Shown: positions 8,809-17,663 of the stretch, piece after piece
Position numbering within the stretch: the first letter of the stretch is position 1
Layout: every line of letters begins with the position of its first letter
Assembly: GCF_008084905.1 (NCBI RefSeq)
Contig: NZ_VSFC01000022.1
Coordinates: 1 to 64,000, forward strand
From: Xanthomarina maritima
GTDB taxonomy: Bacteria; Bacteroidota; Bacteroidia; Flavobacteriales; Flavobacteriaceae
Length of the DNA stretch: 64,000 bases
Direction of reading: 5' to 3'
Program-made: the position numbers and the translations under genes
The notes under the pieces: generated by a model
What the model was told of the DNA's origin: nothing
The model's database searches: none
Seen by the model: the letters and a program-made list of their open reading frames with translations, nothing else

Positions 8809-9075
8809 ATGACAAATAACGATATTTTTAAAAAACTTAGAGTAGCATTAAAATTACGTGATGATGAAATTGTAAAAATTTTAGAGCTAGTAGATTTTAG
8901 AATTACAAAAAGTGAGCTTGGTTCTTTTTTTAGAAAGGAAGACCATCCTAAATATATGGAATGTGGAGATCAGATTCTAAGGAACTTCTTAAATGGATTA
9001 GTAATTCATCTTCGTGGACCAATGCCAAAAATAGTATCTAATACAAAGCCTACAAATAAACCATTAAAAAAATAG
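8809..9075 (+). CDS. Single-repeat DUF1456 (YehS-like) protein
   Basis: 88 residues from MTNNDIFKKLRVALKL. The DUF1456 repeat has a helix LRVALKLRDDEIVKIL, then FRKEDHPKYMECGDQILRNFLNGL. The family usually has two such repeats in about 150 residues; here there is one, with a short basic tail. I chose the ATG at 8809 over 8764 because the extra residues (MHFVDFFNFEF...) are not family-like and a promoter box lies within them. Cytosolic, function unknown. Confidence 0.75.
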   Translation: MTNNDIFKKLRVALKLRDDEIVKILELVDFRITKSELGSFFRKEDHPKYMECGDQILRNFLNGLVIHLRGPMPKIVSNTKPTNKPLKK

Positions 9076-9143
9076 CAAACTCAAATACTAGATTAGTAAT
9101 TATTCTTAAATTGCACAATTAAGATAATTTAGTCCTAAATAAC

Positions 9144-9842
9144 ATGCTCAATAATCCTACCCTTTTTTGTACTTCTGAAATTTCAGAAGACAACATAAAA
9201 TTTCTAAATAATAAATATAAGCCGTTATCAGCAACCAATCGAATTAAAGAATTATATAATGACTTTAGTGTTCAAGATATTATGTTAACTAGTTCTTTTG
9301 CTGCAACGTCTGCTTTTTTATTAAAACTATTTTCTGACATTAATAAAGAACAAGAAGTTTTTTTTATTGATACAGGTTATCATTTTGATGACACCATTAA
9401 ATATAAAGAAAAACTACAACAGTTGTATGGTTTAAATGTAACTTCTATAAGTGCCACAAAAGAAGAACATGAATTTACAACCAAAGATGAAACCTGGAAA
9501 AAAAATCCAGATTTCTGTTGTTCAATTAATAAGGTAAGTCCATTAGAAACTTTAAAAAAACAATATAAGGTTTGGGTTTCTGGATTAATGGAATGGCAAA
9601 GTGACCATAGAGCTACTTTAGACATTTTCGAAATGAGAGGAGATATTTTAAAATTTTATCCTTTATTAGATATTACTAAAGAACAACGAGATGCTTATAT
9701 AGAAACACATCAATTACCTTTTCATCCGCTAGTCGCAAAAGGTTATCATTCTATTGGTTGTAGCCATTGTACAGTACCTGGAGAAGACAGAAATGGACGA
9801 TGGAACAACAATCCCAAAACAGAATGTGGATTGCATCTATAA
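9144..9842 (+). CDS. cysH: Sulfonucleotide (APS/PAPS) reductase
   Basis: 232 residues. Reduces activated sulfate to sulfite with thioredoxin electrons. The nucleotide loop is SSFAATSA (50-57), with IDTGYHFDDT at 75-84. C125-C126 and C206-x-x-C209 are the four ligands of a [4Fe-4S] cluster, and the C-terminal ECGLH motif holds catalytic C228. The cluster cysteines suggest adenylyl-sulfate (APS) specificity rather than PAPS. No other sulfate-assimilation gene is adjacent. A strong terminator follows. Confidence 0.93.
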   Translation: MLNNPTLFCTSEISEDNIKFLNNKYKPLSATNRIKELYNDFSVQDIMLTSSFAATSAFLLKLFSDINKEQEVFFIDTGYHFDDTIKYKEKLQQLYGLNVTSISATKEEHEFTTKDETWKKNPDFCCSINKVSPLETLKKQYKVWVSGLMEWQSDHRATLDIFEMRGDILKFYPLLDITKEQRDAYIETHQLPFHPLVAKGYHSIGCSHCTVPGEDRNGRWNNNPKTECGLHL

Positions 9843-9856
9843 AATTAGATTTCCAA

Positions 9857-9897
9857 ATAAAAAAAGAGCAACTATAAATTATAGTTGCTCTTTTTTT
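9857..9897. terminator. Bidirectional rho-independent terminator
   Basis: AGAGCAACTATA 9865-9876 pairs perfectly with TATAGTTGCTCT 9880-9891 (three-base loop), flanked by an A run on the left and seven T on the right. It can end both the cysH transcript and the converging sucC transcript. Confidence 0.9.
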
Positions 9898-9938
9898 ATT
9901 TGGACTCTTCGATTACCAAAGAGTGACTTTGAAAATAA

Positions 9939-11129
9939 TTAAGCTAATACTTTATGTACTTTATCTGCAGCTTCTTGGAATTCTGTAGCACTTAATACAT
10001 CTAAGCCAGAATTATCTATTAAATCTTTAGCAATGTCTGCATTGGTACCTTGTAAACGTACAATAATTGGCACGTTAATATTACCCATATTCTTATAAGC
10101 ATCGATAACTCCTTGCGCAACTCTGTCGCATCGAACAATTCCACCAAAAATATTAATTAAAATAGCTTTTACATTTGGGTCTTTTAAAATAATTTTAAAA
10201 GCAGCCTCTACTCTAGCAGCATCAGCAGTTCCACCAACATCTAAAAAGTTTGCTGGCTCTCCACCTGCTTGTTTAATTAAGTCCATAGTAGCCATTGCAA
10301 GTCCAGCTCCATTTACCATACAACCAACGTTTCCATCTAAGTCCACATAGTTAAGTCCTAAAGCTCCAGCTTCTACTTCTATTGGATTTTCTTCACGTAA
10401 ATCACGTAAATCTTTATAATCTTTATGTCTGTAAAGTGCATTGTCATCAATGGTTACTTTAGCATCGACAGCCATTATCTTATTATCGCTAGTTTTTAAT
10501 ACTGGATTAATTTCAAATAAAGAAGCATCAGATTGCACATATGCAGTATATAATGCAGATACAAATTTTGTCATTTCTTTAAAAGCTAATCCTTCTAATC
10601 CTAAATTAAATGAAACACGTCTCGCTTGAAATGGCATTAAACCAACTGAAGGATCTACTTCTTCTGTAAAGATTAAGTGTGGTGTTTGTTCAGCAACAGT
10701 TTCGATATCCATTCCACCTTCAGTAGAATACATAATCATGTTACGTCCAGTAGCACGATTCAATAGAACTGACATATAAAATTCACTCGTTTCACTTTCG
10801 CCAGGATAATAAACATCTTCAGCAATTAATACTTGATGTACTTTTTTACCTTCAGCAGAAGTTTGTGGTGTAATTAAATTCATACCAATAATCTGTCCAG
10901 AAATTTGTTCAACTTCCTGTAGATTTTTAGCCAATTTAACACCTCCACCTTTACCACGTCCACCAGCGTGAACCTGAGCTTTAATAACGTGCCAGCTTGT
11001 ACCAGTTTCAGCAGTTAATTGTTTTGCTGCAGCAACAGCTTCTTGAGCATTTTTTGCCACAATCCCACGTTGAATACGTACGCCAAAACTTGCTAATATG
11101 TCTTTTCCTTGATATTCGTGTAAATTCAT
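9939..11129 (-). CDS. sucC: Succinate-CoA ligase (ADP-forming) beta subunit
   Basis: 396 residues from MNLHEYQGKDIL, the canonical N-terminus of the family. An in-frame ATG seven codons upstream (11150) is possible but adds a non-family MKNKNIK. TCA-cycle enzyme coupling succinyl-CoA cleavage to ATP formation. N-terminal ATP-grasp domain (KAQVHAGGRGKGGGVK near 50) and C-terminal CoA-ligase domain (NGAGLAMATMD, NIFGGIVRCD). The alpha subunit is not adjacent. Own promoter at 11190-11220. Confidence 0.97.
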   Translation of the reverse strand: MNLHEYQGKDILASFGVRIQRGIVAKNAQEAVAAAKQLTAETGTSWHVIKAQVHAGGRGKGGGVKLAKNLQEVEQISGQIIGMNLITPQTSAEGKKVHQVLIAEDVYYPGESETSEFYMSVLLNRATGRNMIMYSTEGGMDIETVAEQTPHLIFTEEVDPSVGLMPFQARRVSFNLGLEGLAFKEMTKFVSALYTAYVQSDASLFEINPVLKTSDNKIMAVDAKVTIDDNALYRHKDYKDLRDLREENPIEVEAGALGLNYVDLDGNVGCMVNGAGLAMATMDLIKQAGGEPANFLDVGGTADAARVEAAFKIILKDPNVKAILINIFGGIVRCDRVAQGVIDAYKNMGNINVPIIVRLQGTNADIAKDLIDNSGLDVLSATEFQEAADKVHKVLA

Positions 11130-11189
11130 CTTTATATTCTTATTCTTCATTTCCTTATTTAAAGGAAATATCTAAAATTTATAGTGGCA

Positions 11190-11220
11190 CAAAAGTAAAC
11201 AACCTGTTGCTTTTAACCAA
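11190..11220 (-). promoter_or_regulatory. sucC promoter, TTG-N20-TACTTTTG
   Basis: On the minus strand, TTG (11218-11220) and TACTTTTG (11190-11197) are 20 bases apart, a full match to the Bacteroidota sigma-ABfr promoter. A short hairpin (ATTTCCTT with AAGGAAAT) lies in the predicted leader near 11149-11169. Confidence 0.75.
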
Positions 11221-11347
11221 TAATTTTTAAAGGAAGTATTACTATCCTTTTAAAATGACTGAAATATGCAATAATTATTCCTTAATTAAGAAAGCTTATA
11301 AAAAAATACTTTATAGTTTTACACTTCAAAAAATTTAAATATTAAAA

Positions 11348-12580
11348 ATGAACACAAAAACCTTATTACAGATAGCCGAGGACTTTGGAAGTCCTGTTTA
11401 TGTTTACGAATCAGATAAAATAATATCTCAATATAAACGCTTAACAGCTGCATTTAATAAGGTCAAACAGGTTAAAATTAATTATGCAGTAAAAGCCTTA
11501 TCTAATATTTCAGTATTAAAATTAATGCATACACTTGGTGCTGGTTTAGATACTGTGTCTATTCAAGAAGTAAAATTAGGATTATCTGCTGGTTTTTCGG
11601 CAGATAAAATTATTTACACTCCAAATGGCGTTTCTTTAGAAGAAATAGAAATTGCAGCAAAACTTGGTGTGCAAATAAACATAGATAATTTATCTATCCT
11701 TGAACAGTTTGGCACTAAATATCCAAAAATTCCTGTTTGTATTCGAATAAATCCTCATGTTATGGCTGGTGGAAACACTAATATCTCTGTTGGGCATATT
11801 GATAGTAAATTTGGGATATCTATTCATCAAATACCTCATATTCTTCGTATTGTAGAAAATACGAACATGAATATTAATGGAATACATATGCATACTGGAA
11901 GTGACATTTTAGATATTGATGTCTTTTTGTATGCAAGCGAAATTCTTTTTGAAACAGCTAAACATTTCAAGAATTTAGAATTTATAGACTTTGGTTCCGG
12001 ATTTAAAGTACCTTATAAAAAAGGAGATATTGAAACCAATATTGAGGAGTTTGGCGAAAAACTAACCAATAGATTTAATGAATTCTGTAAAGAATATGGT
12101 AAAGAATTAACATTAGCCTTCGAACCTGGAAAATTTTTAGTAAGCGAAGCAGGTTACTTTTTAACCAAAGTAAATGTTGTTAAGCAAACAACTTCTACCG
12201 TTTTTGCTCAAGTAGATTCTGGGTTTAATCATTTAATTAGACCTATGCTCTATGGATCTCAACATGAAATTGAAAATATATCAAATCCTAAAGGAAGAGA
12301 GCGTTTTTATTCTGTTGTTGGTTATATATGCGAAACAGATACTTTTGCAAACAACAGACGCATTTCTGAAATTACTGAAGGAGATATTCTGGCCTTTAAA
12401 AATGCTGGAGCTTATTGTTTTACTATGGCTAGTAATTATAATTCACGTTATAGACCTGCTGAAGTATTATGGCACAATAACAAAGCACATTTAATAAGAA
12501 AAAGAGAAACTTTTGATGATATAATGCGAAATCAAATAGAAATTGATATGTCTACAAAAGAAAAATCTAATTCCAAATAA
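11348..12580 (+). CDS. lysA: Diaminopimelate decarboxylase
   Basis: 410 residues. PLP enzyme making lysine from meso-diaminopimelate, the last step of the pathway. Fold-type III barrel with PLP lysine K49 in NYAVKALSN. HMHTGSDI, FGSGFKVPY and EPGKFLV follow, and the C-terminal half has YICETDTFANNR and the NAGAYCFTMASNYNSR active-site stretch. Monocistronic, closed by a strong terminator. Confidence 0.96.
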   Translation: MNTKTLLQIAEDFGSPVYVYESDKIISQYKRLTAAFNKVKQVKINYAVKALSNISVLKLMHTLGAGLDTVSIQEVKLGLSAGFSADKIIYTPNGVSLEEIEIAAKLGVQINIDNLSILEQFGTKYPKIPVCIRINPHVMAGGNTNISVGHIDSKFGISIHQIPHILRIVENTNMNINGIHMHTGSDILDIDVFLYASEILFETAKHFKNLEFIDFGSGFKVPYKKGDIETNIEEFGEKLTNRFNEFCKEYGKELTLAFEPGKFLVSEAGYFLTKVNVVKQTTSTVFAQVDSGFNHLIRPMLYGSQHEIENISNPKGRERFYSVVGYICETDTFANNRRISEITEGDILAFKNAGAYCFTMASNYNSRYRPAEVLWHNNKAHLIRKRETFDDIMRNQIEIDMSTKEKSNSK

Positions 12581-12584
12581 CATG

Positions 12585-12614
12585 AAGCGCTTCAAAACTG
12601 AAGCGCTTTTTTTT
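12585..12614 (+). terminator. lysA terminator
   Basis: AAGCGCTTCA 12585-12594 pairs with TGAAGCGCTT 12599-12608 across a four-base loop, then a T tract. Confidence 0.9.
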
Positions 12615-12642
12615 GTATTTTTATTAAACTAAAACATTTGTT

Positions 12643-13155
12643 ATGAAAAAACTCTCCTGGGAAGCATTTACAAAACGCATTCATATTAAAACATCTGTTG
12701 AAAAACTCTATTGGTGTTGGGCAACCAAAGAAGGTATAACATCTTGGTTTTTAAAAGACGCTGAGTTTTTAAGAAATGGAGCTCCAATAAATAAATCAGA
12801 ATTTATTCAACCAGAAGACACGTATACTTGGTTTTGGCACAATTGGGATGGCCAAGAAGAAGGCGTCATTCTTGAAGCAAATGGAAAAGATTTTATTAAG
12901 TTCTCCTTTGCTGGTAGTTGTGATGTTACAATTACAATAGAACAAAAAGAACAAGCTGTTTTACTATCCTTAACACAAGCTAAAATACCTCAAGACGAAA
13001 AAAGTAAACTAGAAATTTTTTATGGCTGTAGTAATGGTTGGACTTTTTGGTTAGCTAATTTAAAATCATATATAGAACATGGTATTTTACTAAACGAAAC
13101 CGAAATAGACCTAAGACCCTTTGGTCTAGCTGGTTATGAATTTGTTAATATGTAG
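12643..13155 (+). CDS. AHSA1-type SRPBCC domain protein
   Basis: 170 residues, one START/SRPBCC lipid-pocket fold of the Hsp90-activator-homologue (AHSA1) type. Seen as FTKRIHIKTSVEKLYWCWATKEGITSWFLKDAEF at the start and a C-terminal long helix beginning CSNGWTFWLANLKSYIEHG. Cytosolic, no signal peptide. These proteins bind small hydrophobic ligands; the ligand is unknown. A TATTTTTA box lies 19 bases before the ATG, just behind the lysA terminator. Confidence 0.85.
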   Translation: MKKLSWEAFTKRIHIKTSVEKLYWCWATKEGITSWFLKDAEFLRNGAPINKSEFIQPEDTYTWFWHNWDGQEEGVILEANGKDFIKFSFAGSCDVTITIEQKEQAVLLSLTQAKIPQDEKSKLEIFYGCSNGWTFWLANLKSYIEHGILLNETEIDLRPFGLAGYEFVNM

Positions 13156-13173
13156 ATTTTTTTAGTATCTTTA
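13142..13173 (+). promoter_or_regulatory. Promoter of the TPR kinase operon
   Basis: TTG 13142-13144, 21-base spacer, TATCTTTA 13166-13173. The -33 part lies within the end of the upstream AHSA1 gene. Confidence 0.5.
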
Positions 13174-13183
13174 AACTCTCCTC

Positions 13184-13213
13184 AAGTCTTTTTTAATAGC
13201 GTTTAAAAGACTT
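13184..13213 (+). promoter_or_regulatory. Leader hairpin abutting the kinase start codon
   Basis: AAGTCTTTT 13184-13192 pairs with AAAAGACTT 13205-13213; the next base is the A of ATG. The loop contains TTAATAGC. A related element precedes the DUF418 gene at 27171-27203. It could limit ribosome access or be an operator. Confidence 0.45.
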
Positions 13214-15232
13214 ATGAAAACTAACAAACTAAAGCCATTTGAGCTTTTTTGTGCAACACTAATTTGTTGTGCCAAGAATGCAACACCATATTTTGAAAGA
13301 CATTTAAATTCAAAAATAATAAGATATCTTTTTTTAGTTCTTCTTCTATCAAGCTATCAGTTTTCTTTTACGCAAAACCAAAATATAGACAGTCTTTTTA
13401 ACCTACTTCAAAATGAAAAAGACAATAATGTTAAGCTCCAATTACTTAACGAGTTAGTCACTTTACAATCTCAAACAGATTTTAAAAAAGCACTTGCTTA
13501 TTCAAGTCAAGGAATTTTTCTTTCAAAAAAAACGAATAACAAAAAATGGTTGCCTCAATTTCATGAAATGCAAGGAAGAATGTATGCTAACTTACTAGAG
13601 TTAGATTCTGCCTCAAATTATTTCAATAAAGCCCTAGAAGGATATAAATCTATAAATAACAAAAAAGGTCAAGCTACTACTTTGTTTAAAATTGGTTGGG
13701 TTCATAAAAGAAAAGGGGAAATAGAAGAGGCTTTAAAAGTAGATCTTGATGCCTTAACACTCATGGAATCTATTAACGATAAAATAGGAATTGCTGGAGC
13801 TTATAGTCGAATTTCGGAAGATTTAAATAGACAAGAAAGACATCAAGAAGCACTTGATTATGCTTTAAAAACTATTGAATTATGCCAAAAAAATAAACTG
13901 GAAAACGAATTGGTATATGCCTATACATCTGCTGGAGATACTTATATTGCTATGGGTAAAAATCAAGAATCTTTTAATTATTATGATTTAGCCCTAAACC
14001 TAGCTAGAGCACTAAATTTTTCAACATTCGACTTGCTAAACTTTACAAACAATAGAGCAAATGCACTAAAACGTATGGAAAATTATCAAGAAGCTAAAAC
14101 AGAATATGAAAGTGCACTAAAAAAAGCTAAAGAGGTAAATTATGAAAATGCTATATATGTTATCACTGCTAATTTAGGCGAAGTAAATCTGCTTTTAGGA
14201 AATTATGAAGAAGCATTAATATACCAACTTTTAACAGTTAATCTTCAAGAAGCTAATGGAGATGTTTCAAATCTCACTGAAAATTACGACCATGTTAGTT
14301 CTATTTATGAAAAATTAAACAACTATCCGAAAGCTTTAGAATATCAAAAAAAAGCTAGAAGTATGAGAGACAGCATAGTTTCTCTTGAAAGTGACAAAGC
14401 TATGTCTAATCTCTTAACACAATATGAAACAAGAAAAAAAGAAGAAACTATAAAAACCCAAGAAGCCAAAATATCACAACAAGAAAAAACGCAACTTTTA
14501 TATATTGTTATAGCTGCTTTATTAACCCTTAGTTTAATAGGTATGTTTACTAGTATGAGAAATATTAGAAAAAAACGTAAAAAATTACAAACTTTAAATT
14601 TAGAATTAGAAACAAAAAACAAACAAAACGAATTATTACTCAAAGAAATACATCATCGTGTAAAAAATAATCTGGAACTAGTAAAAAGTTTAATTGCCTT
14701 ACAATCTGCTCAATTAGAAGATTCTGCCACGAAAGATGCTATGATTGCTAGTCAAAATAGAGTTCAATCTATGGGAATAATACATCAAAAACTGTATCAA
14801 GGGGAGAATTTAGGAAGTATTGAAATGAAAGATTATTTCTTAAATTTAAGTGAAGGTATTTTAGACACATTCAATTCAGAAGATCAGATAAAAATTGAAT
14901 GTGCAATGGATAATTTAGAATTAGATGTGGACACAGCAGTTCCAATAGGCTTAATAGTTAACGAGCTTTTAACCAATGCTTTAAAATATGCGTTTCCAGA
15001 CAACAAAAAAGGGAATATTCAAATTAGTTTAATGCAAGATAAACCAGATGTTTTAACACTTAAAGTTGTGGATGATGGAATAGGAAAAATTGATGGTTTA
15101 TCTCCAAAAGGGACTGGTTTTGGATCGCAACTCATCAAATTATTGACCCAACAATTAAATGGAGAAATGCAAGAAGAAAACAATAATGGCACTTCTGTTC
15201 TGTTCCATTTCAAATTACATCATGCAGCTTAG
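13214..15232 (+). CDS. TPR-repeat membrane histidine kinase (HisKA_2)
   Basis: 672 residues. An unusual ~33-residue N-terminal extension with four Cys precedes a signal-like hydrophobic stretch (about 35-52, ending FSFTQNQN). Periplasmic TPR repeats at about 55-400, a coiled coil, TM at about 430-450, a second coiled coil, then HisKA_2 with EIHHRVKNN (H480/H481) and a HATPase domain at about 570-670 (NELLTNALKYAF, VDDGIGK, GTGFGSQLI). No better in-frame start is visible. Directly abuts the response regulator gene (TAGATG), so the pair should form one two-component system. Confidence 0.9.
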   Translation: MKTNKLKPFELFCATLICCAKNATPYFERHLNSKIIRYLFLVLLLSSYQFSFTQNQNIDSLFNLLQNEKDNNVKLQLLNELVTLQSQTDFKKALAYSSQGIFLSKKTNNKKWLPQFHEMQGRMYANLLELDSASNYFNKALEGYKSINNKKGQATTLFKIGWVHKRKGEIEEALKVDLDALTLMESINDKIGIAGAYSRISEDLNRQERHQEALDYALKTIELCQKNKLENELVYAYTSAGDTYIAMGKNQESFNYYDLALNLARALNFSTFDLLNFTNNRANALKRMENYQEAKTEYESALKKAKEVNYENAIYVITANLGEVNLLLGNYEEALIYQLLTVNLQEANGDVSNLTENYDHVSSIYEKLNNYPKALEYQKKARSMRDSIVSLESDKAMSNLLTQYETRKKEETIKTQEAKISQQEKTQLLYIVIAALLTLSLIGMFTSMRNIRKKRKKLQTLNLELETKNKQNELLLKEIHHRVKNNLELVKSLIALQSAQLEDSATKDAMIASQNRVQSMGIIHQKLYQGENLGSIEMKDYFLNLSEGILDTFNSEDQIKIECAMDNLELDVDTAVPIGLIVNELLTNALKYAFPDNKKGNIQISLMQDKPDVLTLKVVDDGIGKIDGLSPKGTGFGSQLIKLLTQQLNGEMQEENNNGTSVLFHFKLHHAA

Positions 15233-15976
15233 ATGAAAAGACCTTTAAAAATATTAATTGTTGAAGATGAAATGATTATTGCTGCAAATATTTCATTACA
15301 ACTTACCATGCTTGGATACGAAGTAACTGGTATAATACCTCGTGGCGAAGAAGCTCTTCTTCACATTAAAGAACAACAACCAGATATGGTGTTATTGGAT
15401 ATTAATTTAAAAGGGAAAATTGATGGTATTGAGACGGCATTAATGATGCAAGAAGACTTTAATATTCCTATTATCTATTTAACAGCCAATGCAGACGATA
15501 ATAATTTTAATAGAGCTAAAGCCACAAACCCTTATGCTTTTATATCTAAACCTTTTAAAAAATTAGATTTACAACGTGCCATAGAGCTTACAGCAAATCA
15601 TTTACAATTAGAAAATGAATCTGAAAAAGAAAGTTCTAATAACACTGACAAACCTTTGGTTTTAAACGATTGTATTTTTGTTCGTCATCATGAAAAAATG
15701 GTGAAAATTCACATTAAAGACATCTTTTATATTGAAGCCGAAAGAAATTATTGTCGCATTTATACAAAAGATAAAGAATATTTAATTGTAACTACCCTAA
15801 AAGACATAGACGAAAAATTACCACAAAATCATTTTTTAAGAATACATAGATCTTTTATCGTCAACATTTCACAAATAGATGAGATAGCAAAAAGTCATGT
15901 TGTTGTTTCAAGAAAAGCCATCCCTATTAGTAAACAACTTAAATCTGAACTTTTAAAACGCTTACATACAATTTAA
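15233..15976 (+). CDS. LytTR-family response regulator
   Basis: 247 residues. Receiver domain at 1-125 with phospho-acceptor D56 in LLDINLK and K in the SKPF turn. DNA-binding LytTR domain at about 145-245 (FYIEAERNYCRIYT, LRIHRSFIVN). Follows its kinase with no gap, so it is the likely output of that kinase as a transcription factor. Targets are not visible. Confidence 0.93.
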   Translation: MKRPLKILIVEDEMIIAANISLQLTMLGYEVTGIIPRGEEALLHIKEQQPDMVLLDINLKGKIDGIETALMMQEDFNIPIIYLTANADDNNFNRAKATNPYAFISKPFKKLDLQRAIELTANHLQLENESEKESSNNTDKPLVLNDCIFVRHHEKMVKIHIKDIFYIEAERNYCRIYTKDKEYLIVTTLKDIDEKLPQNHFLRIHRSFIVNISQIDEIAKSHVVVSRKAIPISKQLKSELLKRLHTI

Positions 15977-16044
15977 TAGCACTAAAATTAAAATAAGTTA
16001 TCGATTGAAAATAATACAAAAACACGCGTTTCCTTCGATAAATA

Positions 16045-16095
16045 AAAAAGTGTTTTCGGACATAAAAAACTCTATTTCGTCCTAAGTCACTTTTT
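16045..16095 (+). terminator. Candidate terminator after the TPR kinase operon
   Basis: AAAAAGTG 16045-16052 pairs with CACTTTTT 16088-16095, with an inner GGAC/GTCC pair (16058-16061, 16079-16082). It ends in five T. The long loop makes it weaker than the others in the window. Confidence 0.45.
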
Positions 16096-16141
16096 AATAA
16101 TTTTAATAATAACTTACTTAGAGTACTTAAGAATAAATACG

Positions 16142-16570
16142 ATGAGTAGTATGAAACAATTAAATATAATATTACTTTTTTGGTTTTTGATTATGCCTAA
16201 AATGGTACTTTCTCAAAATAAAGAGAATACTATAATTTCTATTGAAGAAATTTATACTAGTTTAATATCTCAAGGTATAACATGCATAAATACAAATCAA
16301 ATTTCAATTAAATCATTAACAAATTCAGACAATGATAATTCATTTTCTGTACTTAATTCATCTGTTATAGAAGATGTTATTAATGATTTTAAAAGCAATT
16401 GGGAATATATCATTTTCAACGAAGTTCGTATAACTGAAGTAGAAGAAGACAATATTTTAGTTACAGGCACACTTTCAGGAAAAAGTTATGAGCAAGGCAT
16501 TATTAATTATAAATCGTTTCAACATACATGGTTAATTCAAAATGGCATTGTCATTAAATTTTTGAATTAA
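16142..16570 (+). CDS. Small secreted protein, possibly NTF2-like
   Basis: 142 residues, or 139 if it starts at the second ATG (16151, MKQLNI). Signal peptide with cleavage near VLSQ, then a ~115-residue domain. The C-terminus (TGTLSGKSYE, FQHTWLIQNGIVIKF) has the look of the last strands of an NTF2/SnoaL fold, but this is weak. It stands alone after the kinase/regulator pair. No catalytic residues identified. Confidence 0.6.
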   Translation: MSSMKQLNIILLFWFLIMPKMVLSQNKENTIISIEEIYTSLISQGITCINTNQISIKSLTNSDNDNSFSVLNSSVIEDVINDFKSNWEYIIFNEVRITEVEEDNILVTGTLSGKSYEQGIINYKSFQHTWLIQNGIVIKFLN

Positions 16571-16585
16571 AATAAATAATAAAAT

Positions 16586-16678
16586 ACAAGTAGATATGTC
16601 TTAAAAACAATAGCTATATATTTCATAGGGGAAATTTTTAGTGCTTTTAATGCTAATTCATATAGCTATTCTACTTGT
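16586..16678. repeat. 93-base two-arm inverted structure
   Basis: ACAAGTAGA 16586-16594 pairs with TCTACTTGT 16670-16678, and AATAGCTATAT 16609-16619 pairs with ATATAGCTATT 16660-16670. The centre holds AGTGC and TGCTAA words. It may be a terminator-like RNA fold, a degenerate mobile repeat, or a leader element of the following operon. Confidence 0.55.
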
Positions 16679-16714
16679 TAAAGAATCTTACATTTTAAAT
16701 AAGATACTTGAACT

Positions 16715-17653
16715 ATGAAAAAGGCAGGTATTATTGGTGGATCTGGTTTTATAGGAAGCTATATTACCAAACAGTTTTTAGATAATAATTTCGAAGTAAG
16801 AGTATCTGCTACAGATATTTCTAAAGAAGAAAAATATCAACATTTAATGGATTTTAATAATTCAGATTTATTACACATATGCGAACTTGATGTTACAGAT
16901 AAATTATCTCTTAAAGAATTTGTTAAAGATTGTGATATAGTAGTTCATGGTGGAACACCTTTCCAACTTGATGTTACAGACCCTCAAAAAGAATTATTTG
17001 ATCCAACTATTAAAGGAACTGAAAATTTTCTTGAAGTTATTAATGAAACTCCATCCATTAAAAAAGTGGTTCTAATAGCCTCTGTTGGTGCATGGAATAC
17101 AGATTTTCCACTACCAGCTGCTGGTAAATCTACCAGTGATATTTTTAGTGAAAATGATACACCTTTTATGAGTAAAGAAAGTCATCCTTATGCTCAAGCA
17201 AAATTTATAGCCAATCAAACGGTTGAAAAATTTATTAAAGACAATCCTAATCTGCATTTCGAAATTACAAGTGTATCACCAACAATGGTAATGGGAAAAT
17301 CTTTGTCAAATCGAGAGGATTCCACTTCAACTGGTATACAGTTTTTGTTTAAAAATAAGATAGCTCCAAATTCTTTTATCCAAATGTTTTATGACACAGA
17401 TTTACCTTTAGCACTTGTAGATGTTAAAGATGTAGCTTTAGGAATATACAAGGCAGCAACTATTTCTAACTTGCATGGCAAAAACTATTTACTTTCAAGT
17501 GAGACTTATCCTGTTTCAGACGTAACTTTAATGCTAAACAATCTTGAACCTAAAAACACTCCAAAAATAATTTATCAAAATCAAATGGCAGAACAAGAAT
17601 TAGGATTTCCTTTTCGCTCTGTAAAATCAACATTACAGGAATATAATTCTTAA
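16715..17653 (+). CDS. NAD(P)-dependent epimerase/reductase (extended SDR)
   Basis: 312 residues. Rossmann start GGSGFIG at 8-14, then a catalytic YAQAK (YxxxK) near 165 and a SPTMVMG segment, as in dihydroflavonol-reductase-like extended SDRs. Cytosolic. First gene of a tight seven-gene operon (gaps of 10-38 bases). The substrate cannot be assigned; ketone or aldehyde reduction is as likely as epimerisation. Confidence 0.85.
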   Translation: MKKAGIIGGSGFIGSYITKQFLDNNFEVRVSATDISKEEKYQHLMDFNNSDLLHICELDVTDKLSLKEFVKDCDIVVHGGTPFQLDVTDPQKELFDPTIKGTENFLEVINETPSIKKVVLIASVGAWNTDFPLPAAGKSTSDIFSENDTPFMSKESHPYAQAKFIANQTVEKFIKDNPNLHFEITSVSPTMVMGKSLSNREDSTSTGIQFLFKNKIAPNSFIQMFYDTDLPLALVDVKDVALGIYKAATISNLHGKNYLLSSETYPVSDVTLMLNNLEPKNTPKIIYQNQMAEQELGFPFRSVKSTLQEYNS

Positions 17654-17663
17654 TTTAAAACAT

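Noticed and set aside
9754-9942. Short open frame overlapping the end of cysH and its terminator
   Set aside because: It reads through the terminator hairpin in another frame and resembles no protein.
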